A stretch of DNA of 39,012 nt, taken from Gammaproteobacteria bacterium (GTDB taxonomy: Bacteria > Pseudomonadota > Gammaproteobacteria > Steroidobacterales > GCA-2729495). The stretch spans positions 1 to 39,012 of the forward strand of contig VGVH01000023.1 in assembly GCA_016874095.1 (NCBI GenBank). Direction: 5' to 3'. Within the stretch, counting starts at the first letter, position 1. Each line of letters begins with the position of its first letter. This document shows, in pieces, positions 26,108 through 33,458 of the stretch. Below the pieces are notes generated by a model that was given only the letters and a program-made list of their open reading frames with translations, made no database searches and was not told the origin of the DNA. A program made the position numbers and the translations under genes.

Positions 26108-26809
26108 ATGTCGGATTCCGGATTCGGTGTCAGGATGATCGAACGACTGATCGCCCGCGTGGCCGCGCACACTGCGTTGCAGGCGCGGCCTTGCGATGTC
26201 GACGGACTCCGGCTCTGGGCGCTCGAACATCCGCGCCTGGATCGGCTGGTGCATTTCCGCATCGCCAGCGGGGCGGTGGACACAAACCTGCTCTTCCTGT
26301 TCGGAAGAAGCACGACAGCGCAGCCCCATTTTCACGCCCAGGTCGTGCAGTTCGCCCCGGATGCCTGCGTGTACAACGCCGACATCGTCCCGCGGCTCGA
26401 TCCAGTCACCCACCCCGCATGGTTTACCTCGGTCTACGGACCCGTCACCAAGGCGTACTGGCAGGCCACGGGCAACAAGGCGAACGCCTGCGCGAGCGCG
26501 CCCGGCAATCCGGCGATTGCGCTTTACCTCTCACCCTGGAGCATCGCGGCGCCGCGTCCCACGATCAGCGAAGAACTCGCTCGCGTAGGCCCGATGATCG
26601 AGGCCTATCTGGACCATTGCCTCGCACTGGCTGACAGCTTCACCTACGATGCGGCGCCTGCGGAGCTCTCTTCACGCGACCGTCAGCATCTCGAACTCCT
26701 GCACAGCGACGCGCTGGATCCGCGGGCGTGGAAGGGTGTGTATCGCAGCATCGGCGAGGAAGCCGGGAGGCGCGCCAAAGCCATCCTGGCCACCCCGCTG
26801 CACAACTGA
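26108..26809 (+). CDS. Protein resembling ferredoxin-dependent bilin reductases (distant)
   Basis: A 233-residue soluble protein without a clear motif. By eye its order of conserved features follows the PcyA/HY2 bilin reductase family: a strand DTNLLFLFGR, then QPHFHAQVVQF, then CVYNADIVP, an aromatic mid-region with LYLSPWSI, and a C-terminal helix GEEAGRRAKAILATPL. The residues that would match PcyA His88 and Asp105 are L and Q here, so the chemistry would differ; red chlorophyll catabolite reductase is a relative that also lacks some of them. An SDR follows after 33 bases, and a Rieske ferredoxin that could supply electrons is coded nearby. The family call is tentative. Confidence 0.5.
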   Translation: MSDSGFGVRMIERLIARVAAHTALQARPCDVDGLRLWALEHPRLDRLVHFRIASGAVDTNLLFLFGRSTTAQPHFHAQVVQFAPDACVYNADIVPRLDPVTHPAWFTSVYGPVTKAYWQATGNKANACASAPGNPAIALYLSPWSIAAPRPTISEELARVGPMIEAYLDHCLALADSFTYDAAPAELSSRDRQHLELLHSDALDPRAWKGVYRSIGEEAGRRAKAILATPLHN

Positions 26810-26842
26810 ACCACTACCAAGGGAATCGAGGAGCAAGCAACC

Positions 26843-27706
26843 ATGAAAATCGCGATCGTCGGCGCCGCCTACACCGGAAGAGCAGCGGCCCGTCATTTCC
26901 AGCGTGCTGGCCACACTGTGAGCGTGACGACCACTCGAGCAGAGCGGGTCGCCGAACTGGAACCGGTAGCCAGTCGCGTAGTCGTTACGAAGGGCAGCGA
27001 CATCAACGGGATGAAGGACCTGATCGCCGGCGCAGATGCCGTGGTACTGACGATGGCGGGCGGCCTGGGCGTAAAGGACGGCAAGCCGTACATGGATCCG
27101 GTCGCCTACCGTGACTCCTACTTAGGCACTGCAGAAGGACTCATCGGCGCATTGCCGGCAGCGCCGCAGCTTCGCCAGATCGTTTTCTGCAGCTCGCTCA
27201 ATACCTATGGCGACGCTCACGGCGTCTCGCCAGTCACGGAGGATACGAAGGCCAATGCGACGTCCCCGGCGGCGCAGGTCTTCATCGAGACGGAACAGAA
27301 ACTCGCCGCGCTCGGCTCATCGACGCTGAAGGTGTGCAATTACCGCACCGGAACGATCTACGGCCCCGGTCGGGAACACCGTAACGAGTTGCGGAACATC
27401 GCGGGCAAACAGATTCCGTTCGATGGTCAGTCCGATGCCATGCTGGTCCATCGCGACGATGTCGTGCGGGGCATTGCCTTCGCCATCGAAAACGGCTTGT
27501 CCGGCCTCTACAACCTGTTCAACGACATCCCGGACAACAAGCAGGGATTCTTCGCCCGCGTCTGCGAACGCGAAGGCCTGGCCCCGGTGACCTGGCTCGG
27601 CGTCGTGAAGGGTCCGAAAGGCGTTTCGAACGCCCGCATCAAGGCCGCCGGATTCACTTTTGCCGATCCGCTGGGCGACCGGGAAGGCGCGGACCTGCTC
27701 GCCTGA
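26843..27706 (+). CDS. Atypical NAD(P)-binding SDR, epimerase/dehydratase-like
   Basis: The 287-residue protein has an N-terminal Rossmann fold (MKIAIVGAAYTGRAAARHF; GxxxxG at residues 7-12) and later extended-SDR marks: FCSSLNTYGD, NYRTGTIYGPGREH and VHRDDVVRGIAFAIE, ending with YNLFND. Where active members have Tyr-x3-Lys, this protein has E149-x3-K153 (FIETEQK), so the catalytic tyrosine is missing. Such atypical SDRs may bind nucleotide without catalysis or act by another route. A good GAGGAG ribosome site precedes the ATG. It probably shares an operon with the bilin reductase-like gene. Confidence 0.8.
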   Translation: MKIAIVGAAYTGRAAARHFQRAGHTVSVTTTRAERVAELEPVASRVVVTKGSDINGMKDLIAGADAVVLTMAGGLGVKDGKPYMDPVAYRDSYLGTAEGLIGALPAAPQLRQIVFCSSLNTYGDAHGVSPVTEDTKANATSPAAQVFIETEQKLAALGSSTLKVCNYRTGTIYGPGREHRNELRNIAGKQIPFDGQSDAMLVHRDDVVRGIAFAIENGLSGLYNLFNDIPDNKQGFFARVCEREGLAPVTWLGVVKGPKGVSNARIKAAGFTFADPLGDREGADLLA

Positions 27707-27712
27707 GCCGCA

Positions 27713-28084
27713 TCAGGCGGGGAGAAATATATCGCCGCCCGACTCTTCGGCCGCCAGCACGGTAAGCGGCGCCGGCGATTTGCCCATGGCGATCGCCCCG
27801 TGAGTCCATTTGGGCATCGGCATGCCGAGCAGCGCGCTCGCCCAATCGAGGTTGCGACCGGAGCAGATGTCGAAGCGCGAGTTGTGCCACGGACACGTCA
27901 CGGTCGTGCCCTCGAGCTTGCCCTTTGCCAGGGACATGCCCATGTGCGGGCAACGGTCGAGCACCGCATGGACCTTGCCGTTCACACGCGTCAGCAGGAC
28001 GCGGCGGCCGCCGACTTCCACTCGCAGCAACTTTCCCTCGAGCACCTCGGAAGAAGCGGCTGCGCGAACTCGCGAATTCGACAT
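27713..28084 (-). CDS. Rieske [2Fe-2S] ferredoxin
   Basis: The 123-residue single-domain Rieske protein has C45-P-H47 (RCPHMGM) and C64-P-W-H67 (TCPWHNSRFD), the complete ligand set of a [2Fe-2S] cluster. It has no signal peptide or membrane anchor and no oxygenase catalytic domain, so it is a cytoplasmic electron carrier like those feeding ring-hydroxylating oxygenases or reductases. No oxygenase alpha subunit lies in the window. It follows the ribonucleotide reductase-like gene by 15 bases in one operon and faces the atypical SDR. Confidence 0.92.
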   Translation of the reverse strand: MSNSRVRAAASSEVLEGKLLRVEVGGRRVLLTRVNGKVHAVLDRCPHMGMSLAKGKLEGTTVTCPWHNSRFDICSGRNLDWASALLGMPMPKWTHGAIAMGKSPAPLTVLAAEESGGDIFLPA

Positions 28085-28099
28085 GTGATTTTCTCCTGA

Positions 28100-28789
28100 T
28101 TACCCGGCAGCGGTTGCCGCCATCGCCCTGGTGATCGACCGCCGCATTGCCTCACGCGCGGCCTGAGGCGGGTCGAAAGCGCCGGCCAGCGCCGACGGTC
28201 GCTCCTGCTGCCCGTAACGATACTGCCACAGCGACAGCGCGAATGACGGTGCCGTTGCCGACAGCGGCTCGCCACCGCAGGAGGCGTGACCGGCGAGCCC
28301 CGATGCCAGCTCGTCGTGGCCTGAAGCCAGTTTCACCGGGGTGTCAGCAGCCGCAGCAGCCACGGTTCCGGCCACGCCGGCGGCCACGCCCCGCGCGGTC
28401 CATGCGTCGTAGCGATGGCCCAGCATCGCCAGCGCATCGGCGAGGCCCAGCAGGCCTACGGCAGTCTGACCGCCGCCGCCTTCTCCGCGATGCCGGTGGA
28501 CTGCGAAACGAACTGTCGCAGCGGCCGCCGTGGCGAGGGCCTCATCGTCGAATCTTGCACCGGGCTCGAACGGGTCCAGCACGCAGCCGAGGAGATTCAG
28601 GTGAACGTCTCCGGTGGCGGGACCGACGATCACGGCCCGCCGCTGGAGCAGCAGCCGCAGACCGTCGATACCGGCACCGGCCGCCAGCCGGGTGCAGGTC
28701 GTAGGCCAGTCGTCTTCGCCCGGCAGCCGGCAGCTGTCGCGCCAGATCCGCTCGGCATCGTCCGGCCACGGCAGCGAAAGATCGTTCAT
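28100..28789 (-). CDS. Short protein resembling the C-terminal half of class II ribonucleotide reductase
   Basis: A 229-residue Ala/Gly-rich protein of uncertain role. Residues 60-130 follow the pattern of B12-dependent ribonucleotide reductase: an NL-containing strand (VHLNLLGCVLDPF), a spacer with FDDEALATAAAATVRFAV, then GLLGLADALAMLGHRYD (112-128), which is nearly the family consensus for that helix. The large N-terminal barrel half, the specificity sites and the C-terminal redox cysteines are absent, so it cannot be a working reductase. It may be a domesticated structural relative. It is co-transcribed with the Rieske ferredoxin. Chance similarity in an Ala-rich helix cannot be excluded. 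Confidence 0.55.
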   Translation of the reverse strand: MNDLSLPWPDDAERIWRDSCRLPGEDDWPTTCTRLAAGAGIDGLRLLLQRRAVIVGPATGDVHLNLLGCVLDPFEPGARFDDEALATAAAATVRFAVHRHRGEGGGGQTAVGLLGLADALAMLGHRYDAWTARGVAAGVAGTVAAAAADTPVKLASGHDELASGLAGHASCGGEPLSATAPSFALSLWQYRYGQQERPSALAGAFDPPQAAREAMRRSITRAMAATAAG

Positions 28790-28838
28790 ATTCCATTAGC
28801 ATCCCATGTGCGGCCATCCGCTCGCCACAGGAACCCTC

Positions 28839-29519
28839 ATGCCGGTCATGGAAACCTCGAATCTGACGCCGCGCCAGTACTGGCAGGAGGTGCGCAGCCG
28901 TCCGGGCCGCTCGCGCTTCGGGTTCGGCCGGAAGGCCGCGCTGGTCAACATCGACCTGCAGTGCGCCTATACGGACATCCAGCGTTACCCGACCGCGTAC
29001 CAGACCGATCCCCGGCAACTGGAACACATCAACCGCCTGGCGCGTCTCACTCGTGCTGCGGCAATGCCCGTCGTCTGGACCTTCGTGGCATTCATGGACA
29101 ACGCCGACGACGCCGGCGTGTGGGGCACGCGCAGCAATACGCCGGACTCACTGCAGAACATCAAGGTCGGCTCCGAACGCGCGAACCTTGACCCGCGGCT
29201 CGAGGTCGACCGCGAACGGGACGCGGTGATCCAGAAACGCATGGCCAGCGCCTTCCACGAGACGAACCTGCAGTCGTTGCTCGTCTGGCACGGCGTCGAT
29301 ACCTTGATCCTGACGGGCGGCAGCACCTCGGGCTGCGTTCGCGCGACTGCGGTCGATTCACTGTCGCGGGGCTACCGCACGATCGTCGCGGAGGAAGCCG
29401 TCGCCGACAGGCACGAGATCCCCCACTACGCGAATCTCTGCGACCTCATGCTCAAATACGCCGATGTCGATCCGGTGGCCAGTGTGGCGGAGTGGCTCGC
29501 GGCCAGGGAGCGCACCTGA
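28839..29519 (+). CDS. Isochorismatase-family cysteine hydrolase
   Basis: The family cleaves amide or C-N bonds (N-carbamoylsarcosine, nicotinamide, maleamate) or isochorismate. The 226-residue protein keeps the full triad: D39 (VNIDLQCAY), K133 (IQKRMASAF) and C166 (GGSTSGCVRATA). It resembles N-carbamoylsarcosine amidases most. The ATG at 28839 follows an AGGA at the right distance; an ATG at 28806 would start a less typical N-terminus. Its TGA is directly followed by the GTG of the SDR gene, so the two are one operon. Substrate is unknown. Confidence 0.88.
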   Translation: MPVMETSNLTPRQYWQEVRSRPGRSRFGFGRKAALVNIDLQCAYTDIQRYPTAYQTDPRQLEHINRLARLTRAAAMPVVWTFVAFMDNADDAGVWGTRSNTPDSLQNIKVGSERANLDPRLEVDRERDAVIQKRMASAFHETNLQSLLVWHGVDTLILTGGSTSGCVRATAVDSLSRGYRTIVAEEAVADRHEIPHYANLCDLMLKYADVDPVASVAEWLAARERT

Positions 29520-30227
29520 GTGCCGGTAGTTCTCGTGACCGGCGCCAGCCGCGGGATCGGCCTCGAGTTCGCCCGCCAGTACGCCGCAGCGGGCTGGCGG
29601 GTGATCGCCTGTTGCAGGAACCCGGGTTCAGCGCCGGAACTCGCGAGCCTGGCAGCGGCCGCAGACATCAGGATTGCGCCGCTCGACGTTCGCGACGGCG
29701 ACAGCGTCGCCCGACTGGCAGAAAGCCACGCCCGCGAAGCAATCGACGTCCTCATCAACAACGCCGGGATCATGGGTGCGTTGCCGTTCGGCGAAAACCT
29801 CCAACGCCAGCACCTGGGAAGCATCGACTTCGACCTGTGGCGCGAGGTGATGGACACCAACACGCTTGGAACCGTGCGGGTGACCGAAGCGCTGACCGAG
29901 TCCGTGGCGAACAGTGAATTGCGACGCATCGTCACGCTGTCCAGCGCGACCGGTTCCATTGCCGAGAGCCGCCGGGAAGCGCTGGCCTACACTTCGAGCA
30001 AGGCGGCTCTCAACAAGGCCATGACACTGATCGCGGAAAAGCTCCGGTCGCGGGGCATCATCGTATCCCTGCTGTGTCCCGGCTACGTGAAGACCCGGAT
30101 GAACGTGGGTGGCGCCACGGTTGAACCGGCTGACAGCGTGACCGCGATGCGCAAACTGATCGCCGCCCAGACGCTCGCGGACAGTGGCAGCTTCCGGCGC
30201 TACAACGGCGAATCAATCGCCTGGTAA
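29520..30227 (+). CDS. Classical short-chain dehydrogenase/reductase
   Basis: The 235-residue NAD(P)-dependent oxidoreductase has TGASRGIG (7-14), NNAG (80-83) and the catalytic Y157-T-S-S-K161, with a serine in TLSSATGS before it and CPGYVKTRM after. It resembles carbonyl reductase/C-factor-type SDRs. The start is a GTG abutting the stop of the isochorismatase-family gene with no gap. It likely oxidises or reduces an intermediate of the same pathway. Confidence 0.9.
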   Translation: MPVVLVTGASRGIGLEFARQYAAAGWRVIACCRNPGSAPELASLAAAADIRIAPLDVRDGDSVARLAESHAREAIDVLINNAGIMGALPFGENLQRQHLGSIDFDLWREVMDTNTLGTVRVTEALTESVANSELRRIVTLSSATGSIAESRREALAYTSSKAALNKAMTLIAEKLRSRGIIVSLLCPGYVKTRMNVGGATVEPADSVTAMRKLIAAQTLADSGSFRRYNGESIAW

Positions 30228-30241
30228 AAGCGGCGTATGGG

Positions 30242-30838
30242 TCAGCCGAGTCCCAGCGCTGCGATGATCGGCTCAGCGAACAGGCTCGTCTTCGCGACCA
30301 TGCACACCATGATGTAGATCACGAGCACCAGGGCGAGCAGCCCGCGTACGGCACCGCTCGCGATTCCGTGACCGGGATCGTCCGCATTGCGGTTGCGGCC
30401 ATAGCGGATGACGTCAGGGATGATACTGATACCGGCCATCACCCAGAACGCGAAATATGCGTCCCAGGCCCAGGGATTGATCATCAGGCCGCCCAGATGA
30501 TCCGCCAGCTGCACGCCCGCCAGCGGCACGACGACTGCCATCGGCCCGGTAATGCTCAGCGCCATCAGGCGCAACATGCCGCGCGCCCACACGCCCGTGT
30601 CCCGCGGCTGCGTCATGCGGATGCGCATTGCCCAGATATTGCTGAACAGCGTGTGGCCGACGTACAGGAAAGCTCCGAACTCGTGGATGATCAGGAGCGG
30701 CAGGTAATCGAGCATGGCGGGTACGCGCAGACCGCCGAGCGGGAGGGCGCTGACCGCCATGATCGCTGCCCACACGCCATACCAGAAAAATCGCGCGGGA
30801 TCGTCTGCCTGCGGACTCGCAACAGCAGCGTTTTCCAT
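30242..30838 (-). CDS. Integral membrane protein of unknown role (DUF2269-like)
   Basis: The 198-residue protein has five hydrophobic segments at about residues 20-38, 44-64, 88-110, 124-143 and 164-185. Features include two intramembrane histidines (LIIHEFGAFLYVGHTLF), which recall DUF2269 or haem-binding membrane proteins, but the match is loose. I chose the ATG at 30838 (MENAAVASP); the open frame above it is not family-like. It converges with the SDR gene and is divergent to the methyltransferase. A transporter, redox or signalling role cannot be decided. Confidence 0.7.
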   Translation of the reverse strand: MENAAVASPQADDPARFFWYGVWAAIMAVSALPLGGLRVPAMLDYLPLLIIHEFGAFLYVGHTLFSNIWAMRIRMTQPRDTGVWARGMLRLMALSITGPMAVVVPLAGVQLADHLGGLMINPWAWDAYFAFWVMAGISIIPDVIRYGRNRNADDPGHGIASGAVRGLLALVLVIYIMVCMVAKTSLFAEPIIAALGLG

Positions 30839-30973
30839 AACCCTGACCTCATTGAACGGGTCGCGCCATCCGCGACTTGGCCGGTGGCGATGATACTGGA
30901 GGCGGACTGCTCCGGCATCACAGCCCGCTGTCCGGCCCTGTGGTAGCCTTTCCAGCCCATCGATCGCTACTAC

Positions 30974-32104
30974 ATGGCCAAACCGCTGCACCCTTTTCTG
31001 CCGGAGCTGCAACACGACGACGTCGCTCGGCTCGACTTCGTCAAGTCACTGCGGCGTTTTCTGTCGACCCGCGTCCTGCCCGGGAACGCAAAGGTATACG
31101 AGCAGCGGGTCATACCGCGGTTCCGCGCGACCCATGGACGCGAACCGGCCACCCGTGACGAAATCCGCGCCGAGATGGTCCGCGAACCCTACTACCAGCT
31201 CTGGAGCGCGCTGCAGAGACGCAGCCAGGAAATGCTGTGGGAGGCGGCCATCGAGCCCATCCAGCGCGAGCTGCCGGAGCTCATCAAGAAGGCCAACGCT
31301 GCGGTGAATCGGCCGGATCGACGGGGCAGCCTGCGTCTGAACCCGGATCTGCCTCTGCCGGCCTACAACACCGAGATGGACATCCATATCCAGCCCGGCG
31401 GGTACCACCACGAGTGGGCGAACGACGACATCGCCGCAGGCGCGATCTATGAGATAGGCGTGGGCATGTACATGCCGGATGCCTGGGGCGCCGAAGGCGA
31501 CTATCTCGGTCAGCTGGCCGTGGCTAACTTCCGTCGCGCCTGGCCAGACAGGAAGCCGCGACGCATCCTCGACATGGGCTGCACGATCGGCAGCAGCACC
31601 ACCGCCTGGGCGCGCGCCTTCCCGGAAGCAGAGGTCCATGGCATAGACGTAGGCGCGCCCGTTCTTCGCTACGCTCACGTTCGATCAGAGGCGCTGGGCG
31701 TACCGATTCACTTCAGCCAGCAAAACGCCGAAGCGACGGAATTCGAGCCCGGCAGTTTCGACCTGGTCGTTTCGCAGATTCTGATCCACGAAACGTCGCT
31801 GCGCGCCATGCCGCGAATTTTCGCCGAATCCCGCCGCCTGCTCGCTCCCGGCGGACTGATGATCCACATGGATATTCCGCGGGGCGCGAACCCGTTCAAG
31901 CAGTTCATGCACGATTGGGAGAGCTACAACAACAACGAGGGCTTCGCGCGTTTCATGACCGGACTCGATCTCGAGGCTGTAGCCGTCGAGGGCGGTTGGC
32001 AGAAGGACGAACTGTCTGTCGAGCGCGTGATCCCGAACTACGACAAGTCGCAAATGGCCTACGGCGATGAGTACCCCTACACCGTGCTCATCGGGAACCG
32101 CTGA
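30974..32104 (+). CDS. Class I SAM-dependent methyltransferase with a long N-terminal extension
   Basis: The 376-residue protein has a Rossmann methyltransferase domain in its second half: motif I ILDMGCTIGSSTT (198-210), the acidic end of strand 2 in EVHGIDVGAP, a motif with FDLVVSQILIHET and LLAPGGLMIHMD. The first 190 residues are mostly helical and unlike common methyltransferases, with HIQPGGYHHEWAND just before the core. The acceptor substrate is not clear. It is followed by a small protein after 8 bases, so it heads an operon that may run through the second UbiD and a nitrilase. Confidence 0.85.
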   Translation: MAKPLHPFLPELQHDDVARLDFVKSLRRFLSTRVLPGNAKVYEQRVIPRFRATHGREPATRDEIRAEMVREPYYQLWSALQRRSQEMLWEAAIEPIQRELPELIKKANAAVNRPDRRGSLRLNPDLPLPAYNTEMDIHIQPGGYHHEWANDDIAAGAIYEIGVGMYMPDAWGAEGDYLGQLAVANFRRAWPDRKPRRILDMGCTIGSSTTAWARAFPEAEVHGIDVGAPVLRYAHVRSEALGVPIHFSQQNAEATEFEPGSFDLVVSQILIHETSLRAMPRIFAESRRLLAPGGLMIHMDIPRGANPFKQFMHDWESYNNNEGFARFMTGLDLEAVAVEGGWQKDELSVERVIPNYDKSQMAYGDEYPYTVLIGNR

Positions 32105-32112
32105 GGAATACC

Positions 32113-32496
32113 ATGGACAGCAACCGCAAGACCCCTGCCCGGCCGCCAATCCGCGTATCGCGCACGGCCAAGGGCCAGCGGCCCCAGAATTTCCAGGATC
32201 CGGCGCTGGACAAGCTGCTCGGCATTGCCGTGTCACTGGCCGGCGAGGTTTCAGTCCTGCGCGACCGGGTCGACACTCTCGAGCGACTGATAGAAAAGAG
32301 CGGGTTATTCACCCGGAAGGAAATCGAATCCTTCGAACCTGGCGCTGATGCCCGTACCGAACGGGCAGCAGATCGGATCGCGTACATCGAGCGCGTCCTG
32401 CTGGCCGCACATCGGGAACTCGACGAGATCGATAGCGGGCGCGTCGCGCGGCCGCTCGACGAAATCATCGCCGACTACGCGAACCGGAAGATCTGA
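32113..32496 (+). CDS. Small charged protein, probably coiled-coil
   Basis: A 127-residue hydrophilic protein that I do not recognise. It has a basic, proline-rich start (NRKTPARPPIRVSRTAKGQ), a heptad-like helical stretch (LLGIAVSLAGEVSVLRDRVDTLERLIEKSG, about residues 35-64) and an acidic tail. A strong GAGGA ribosome site follows the methyltransferase stop, and only 8 bases separate the genes. A role as partner or scaffold of the methyltransferase is possible but only inferred from position. Confidence 0.75.
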   Translation: MDSNRKTPARPPIRVSRTAKGQRPQNFQDPALDKLLGIAVSLAGEVSVLRDRVDTLERLIEKSGLFTRKEIESFEPGADARTERAADRIAYIERVLLAAHRELDEIDSGRVARPLDEIIADYANRKI

Positions 32497-32558
32497 AACC
32501 GGCGGGGCCCGACCCGCCAGCTCCGGTATCCTTCTGGTCGATATAAAGTCGGCCCGGC

Positions 32559-33353
32559 ATGATTCCACCACTCAACGACTTTCTGCAGGCTGCTGGACGT
32601 GCGCCCACCACCGCGCTGGCTGCGGCTGCGCTTGCCGCGCTGGCGATATTCCTGGTCTGGTCGCGACATGTGGTCCCTGCAGAGGTTACCGCGCGACGCG
32701 CGCTCGACCCGAGCGACACCATGAGCGTCAGTCGCGATCGATGGATCGCCTTTCGCCCGCGCGGCGAGCAGCCGGCGACGGGGATCGTCTTCTATCCGGG
32801 CGGGAAGGCCGACCCGTTGGCCTATGCACCCGTTCTGAGCCGTCTGGCTGACAGCGGCTATCTCGTGGTGCTGGTGCCGATGCCGTTCAACCTCGCCATG
32901 CTGGCGCCGTCGAGAGCCGATGACGTGCGGGCGCGCTACCCCGACGTGAAACACTGGTTTATCGCCGGTCACAGCTTTGGCGGTACGATCGCCGCGCGCT
33001 ATGCCCAAGGCCACGCCGAGTCGCTGGCCGGCCTCATACTCTGGGCTTCCTTCCCGGAAAGCTCGGTGGACCTCCGGCTTGCGCGCCTGGCCGTCCTGTC
33101 GATCTACGGATCAGGCGACGAGCTGACGACGCCCGCGCAAGCGCTGGCTGCCCGCCCACGCCTGCCAGCTGCCGCGAAATTCGTCGCGGTCGCCGGTGCG
33201 GGTCATTGGAGCTTCGGGAATTTTTCCGTCCCCGGCCAGGATGCCCGGGAACGCCGCCGCGAACAGGACGCCGTGCTCGACGCCACGCGCGAATTCATCC
33301 GCCTGGCTGCGGTGGACTCCATGCCAGGTACCACCGACGTGACCACGGACTGA
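32559..33353 (+). CDS. Alpha/beta hydrolase with N-terminal membrane anchor
   Basis: The 264-residue protein starts with a hydrophobic segment (about residues 16-34), which could be an uncleaved signal anchor placing the enzyme on the outer face of the inner membrane. The hydrolase core has the nucleophile elbow GHSFGG (S139), an acid in GSGDELTTP (D187) and H216 in GAGHWSFG. It resembles the dienelactone hydrolase-like family with GIVFYPGGKADPLAYAP at the first strands. The substrate is unknown. It precedes the second UbiD by about 100 bases. Confidence 0.85.
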   Translation: MIPPLNDFLQAAGRAPTTALAAAALAALAIFLVWSRHVVPAEVTARRALDPSDTMSVSRDRWIAFRPRGEQPATGIVFYPGGKADPLAYAPVLSRLADSGYLVVLVPMPFNLAMLAPSRADDVRARYPDVKHWFIAGHSFGGTIAARYAQGHAESLAGLILWASFPESSVDLRLARLAVLSIYGSGDELTTPAQALAARPRLPAAAKFVAVAGAGHWSFGNFSVPGQDARERRREQDAVLDATREFIRLAAVDSMPGTTDVTTD

Positions 33354-33418
33354 ACTCCCCGAGCAACGGATCACCCCTTGTTCTCACTTAGCGCTGGTCG
33401 GCTCCGAGCGCAAGCCCC

Positions 33419-33424
33419 TAGAAT
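33419..33424 (+). promoter_or_regulatory. Possible -10 element of the second UbiD gene
   Basis: TAGAAT (five of six bases) lies 35 bases before the ATG at 33459. A weak TGGTCG 18 bases upstream is the only -35 candidate. Confidence 0.3.
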
Positions 33425-33458
33425 AGCCTGCTGATTATCCTTCCCGCGGGAGCCTCGC

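Noticed and set aside
26038-26313. 92-residue N-terminal extension of the RibK-HAD protein
   Set aside because: The extension is antisense to the bilin reductase-like gene, its sequence is basic and low in pattern, and the RibK fold begins right after the ATG at 26037.
27713-28084. Rieske protein as part of a ring-hydroxylating dioxygenase locus
   Set aside because: No alpha or beta oxygenase subunit or reductase is in the window, so only the carrier itself is supported.
32503-32520. Inverted repeat after the small coiled protein as a terminator
   Set aside because: The GC-rich arms (ggcggg/cccgcc) are not followed by a T run, so it does not look Rho-independent.
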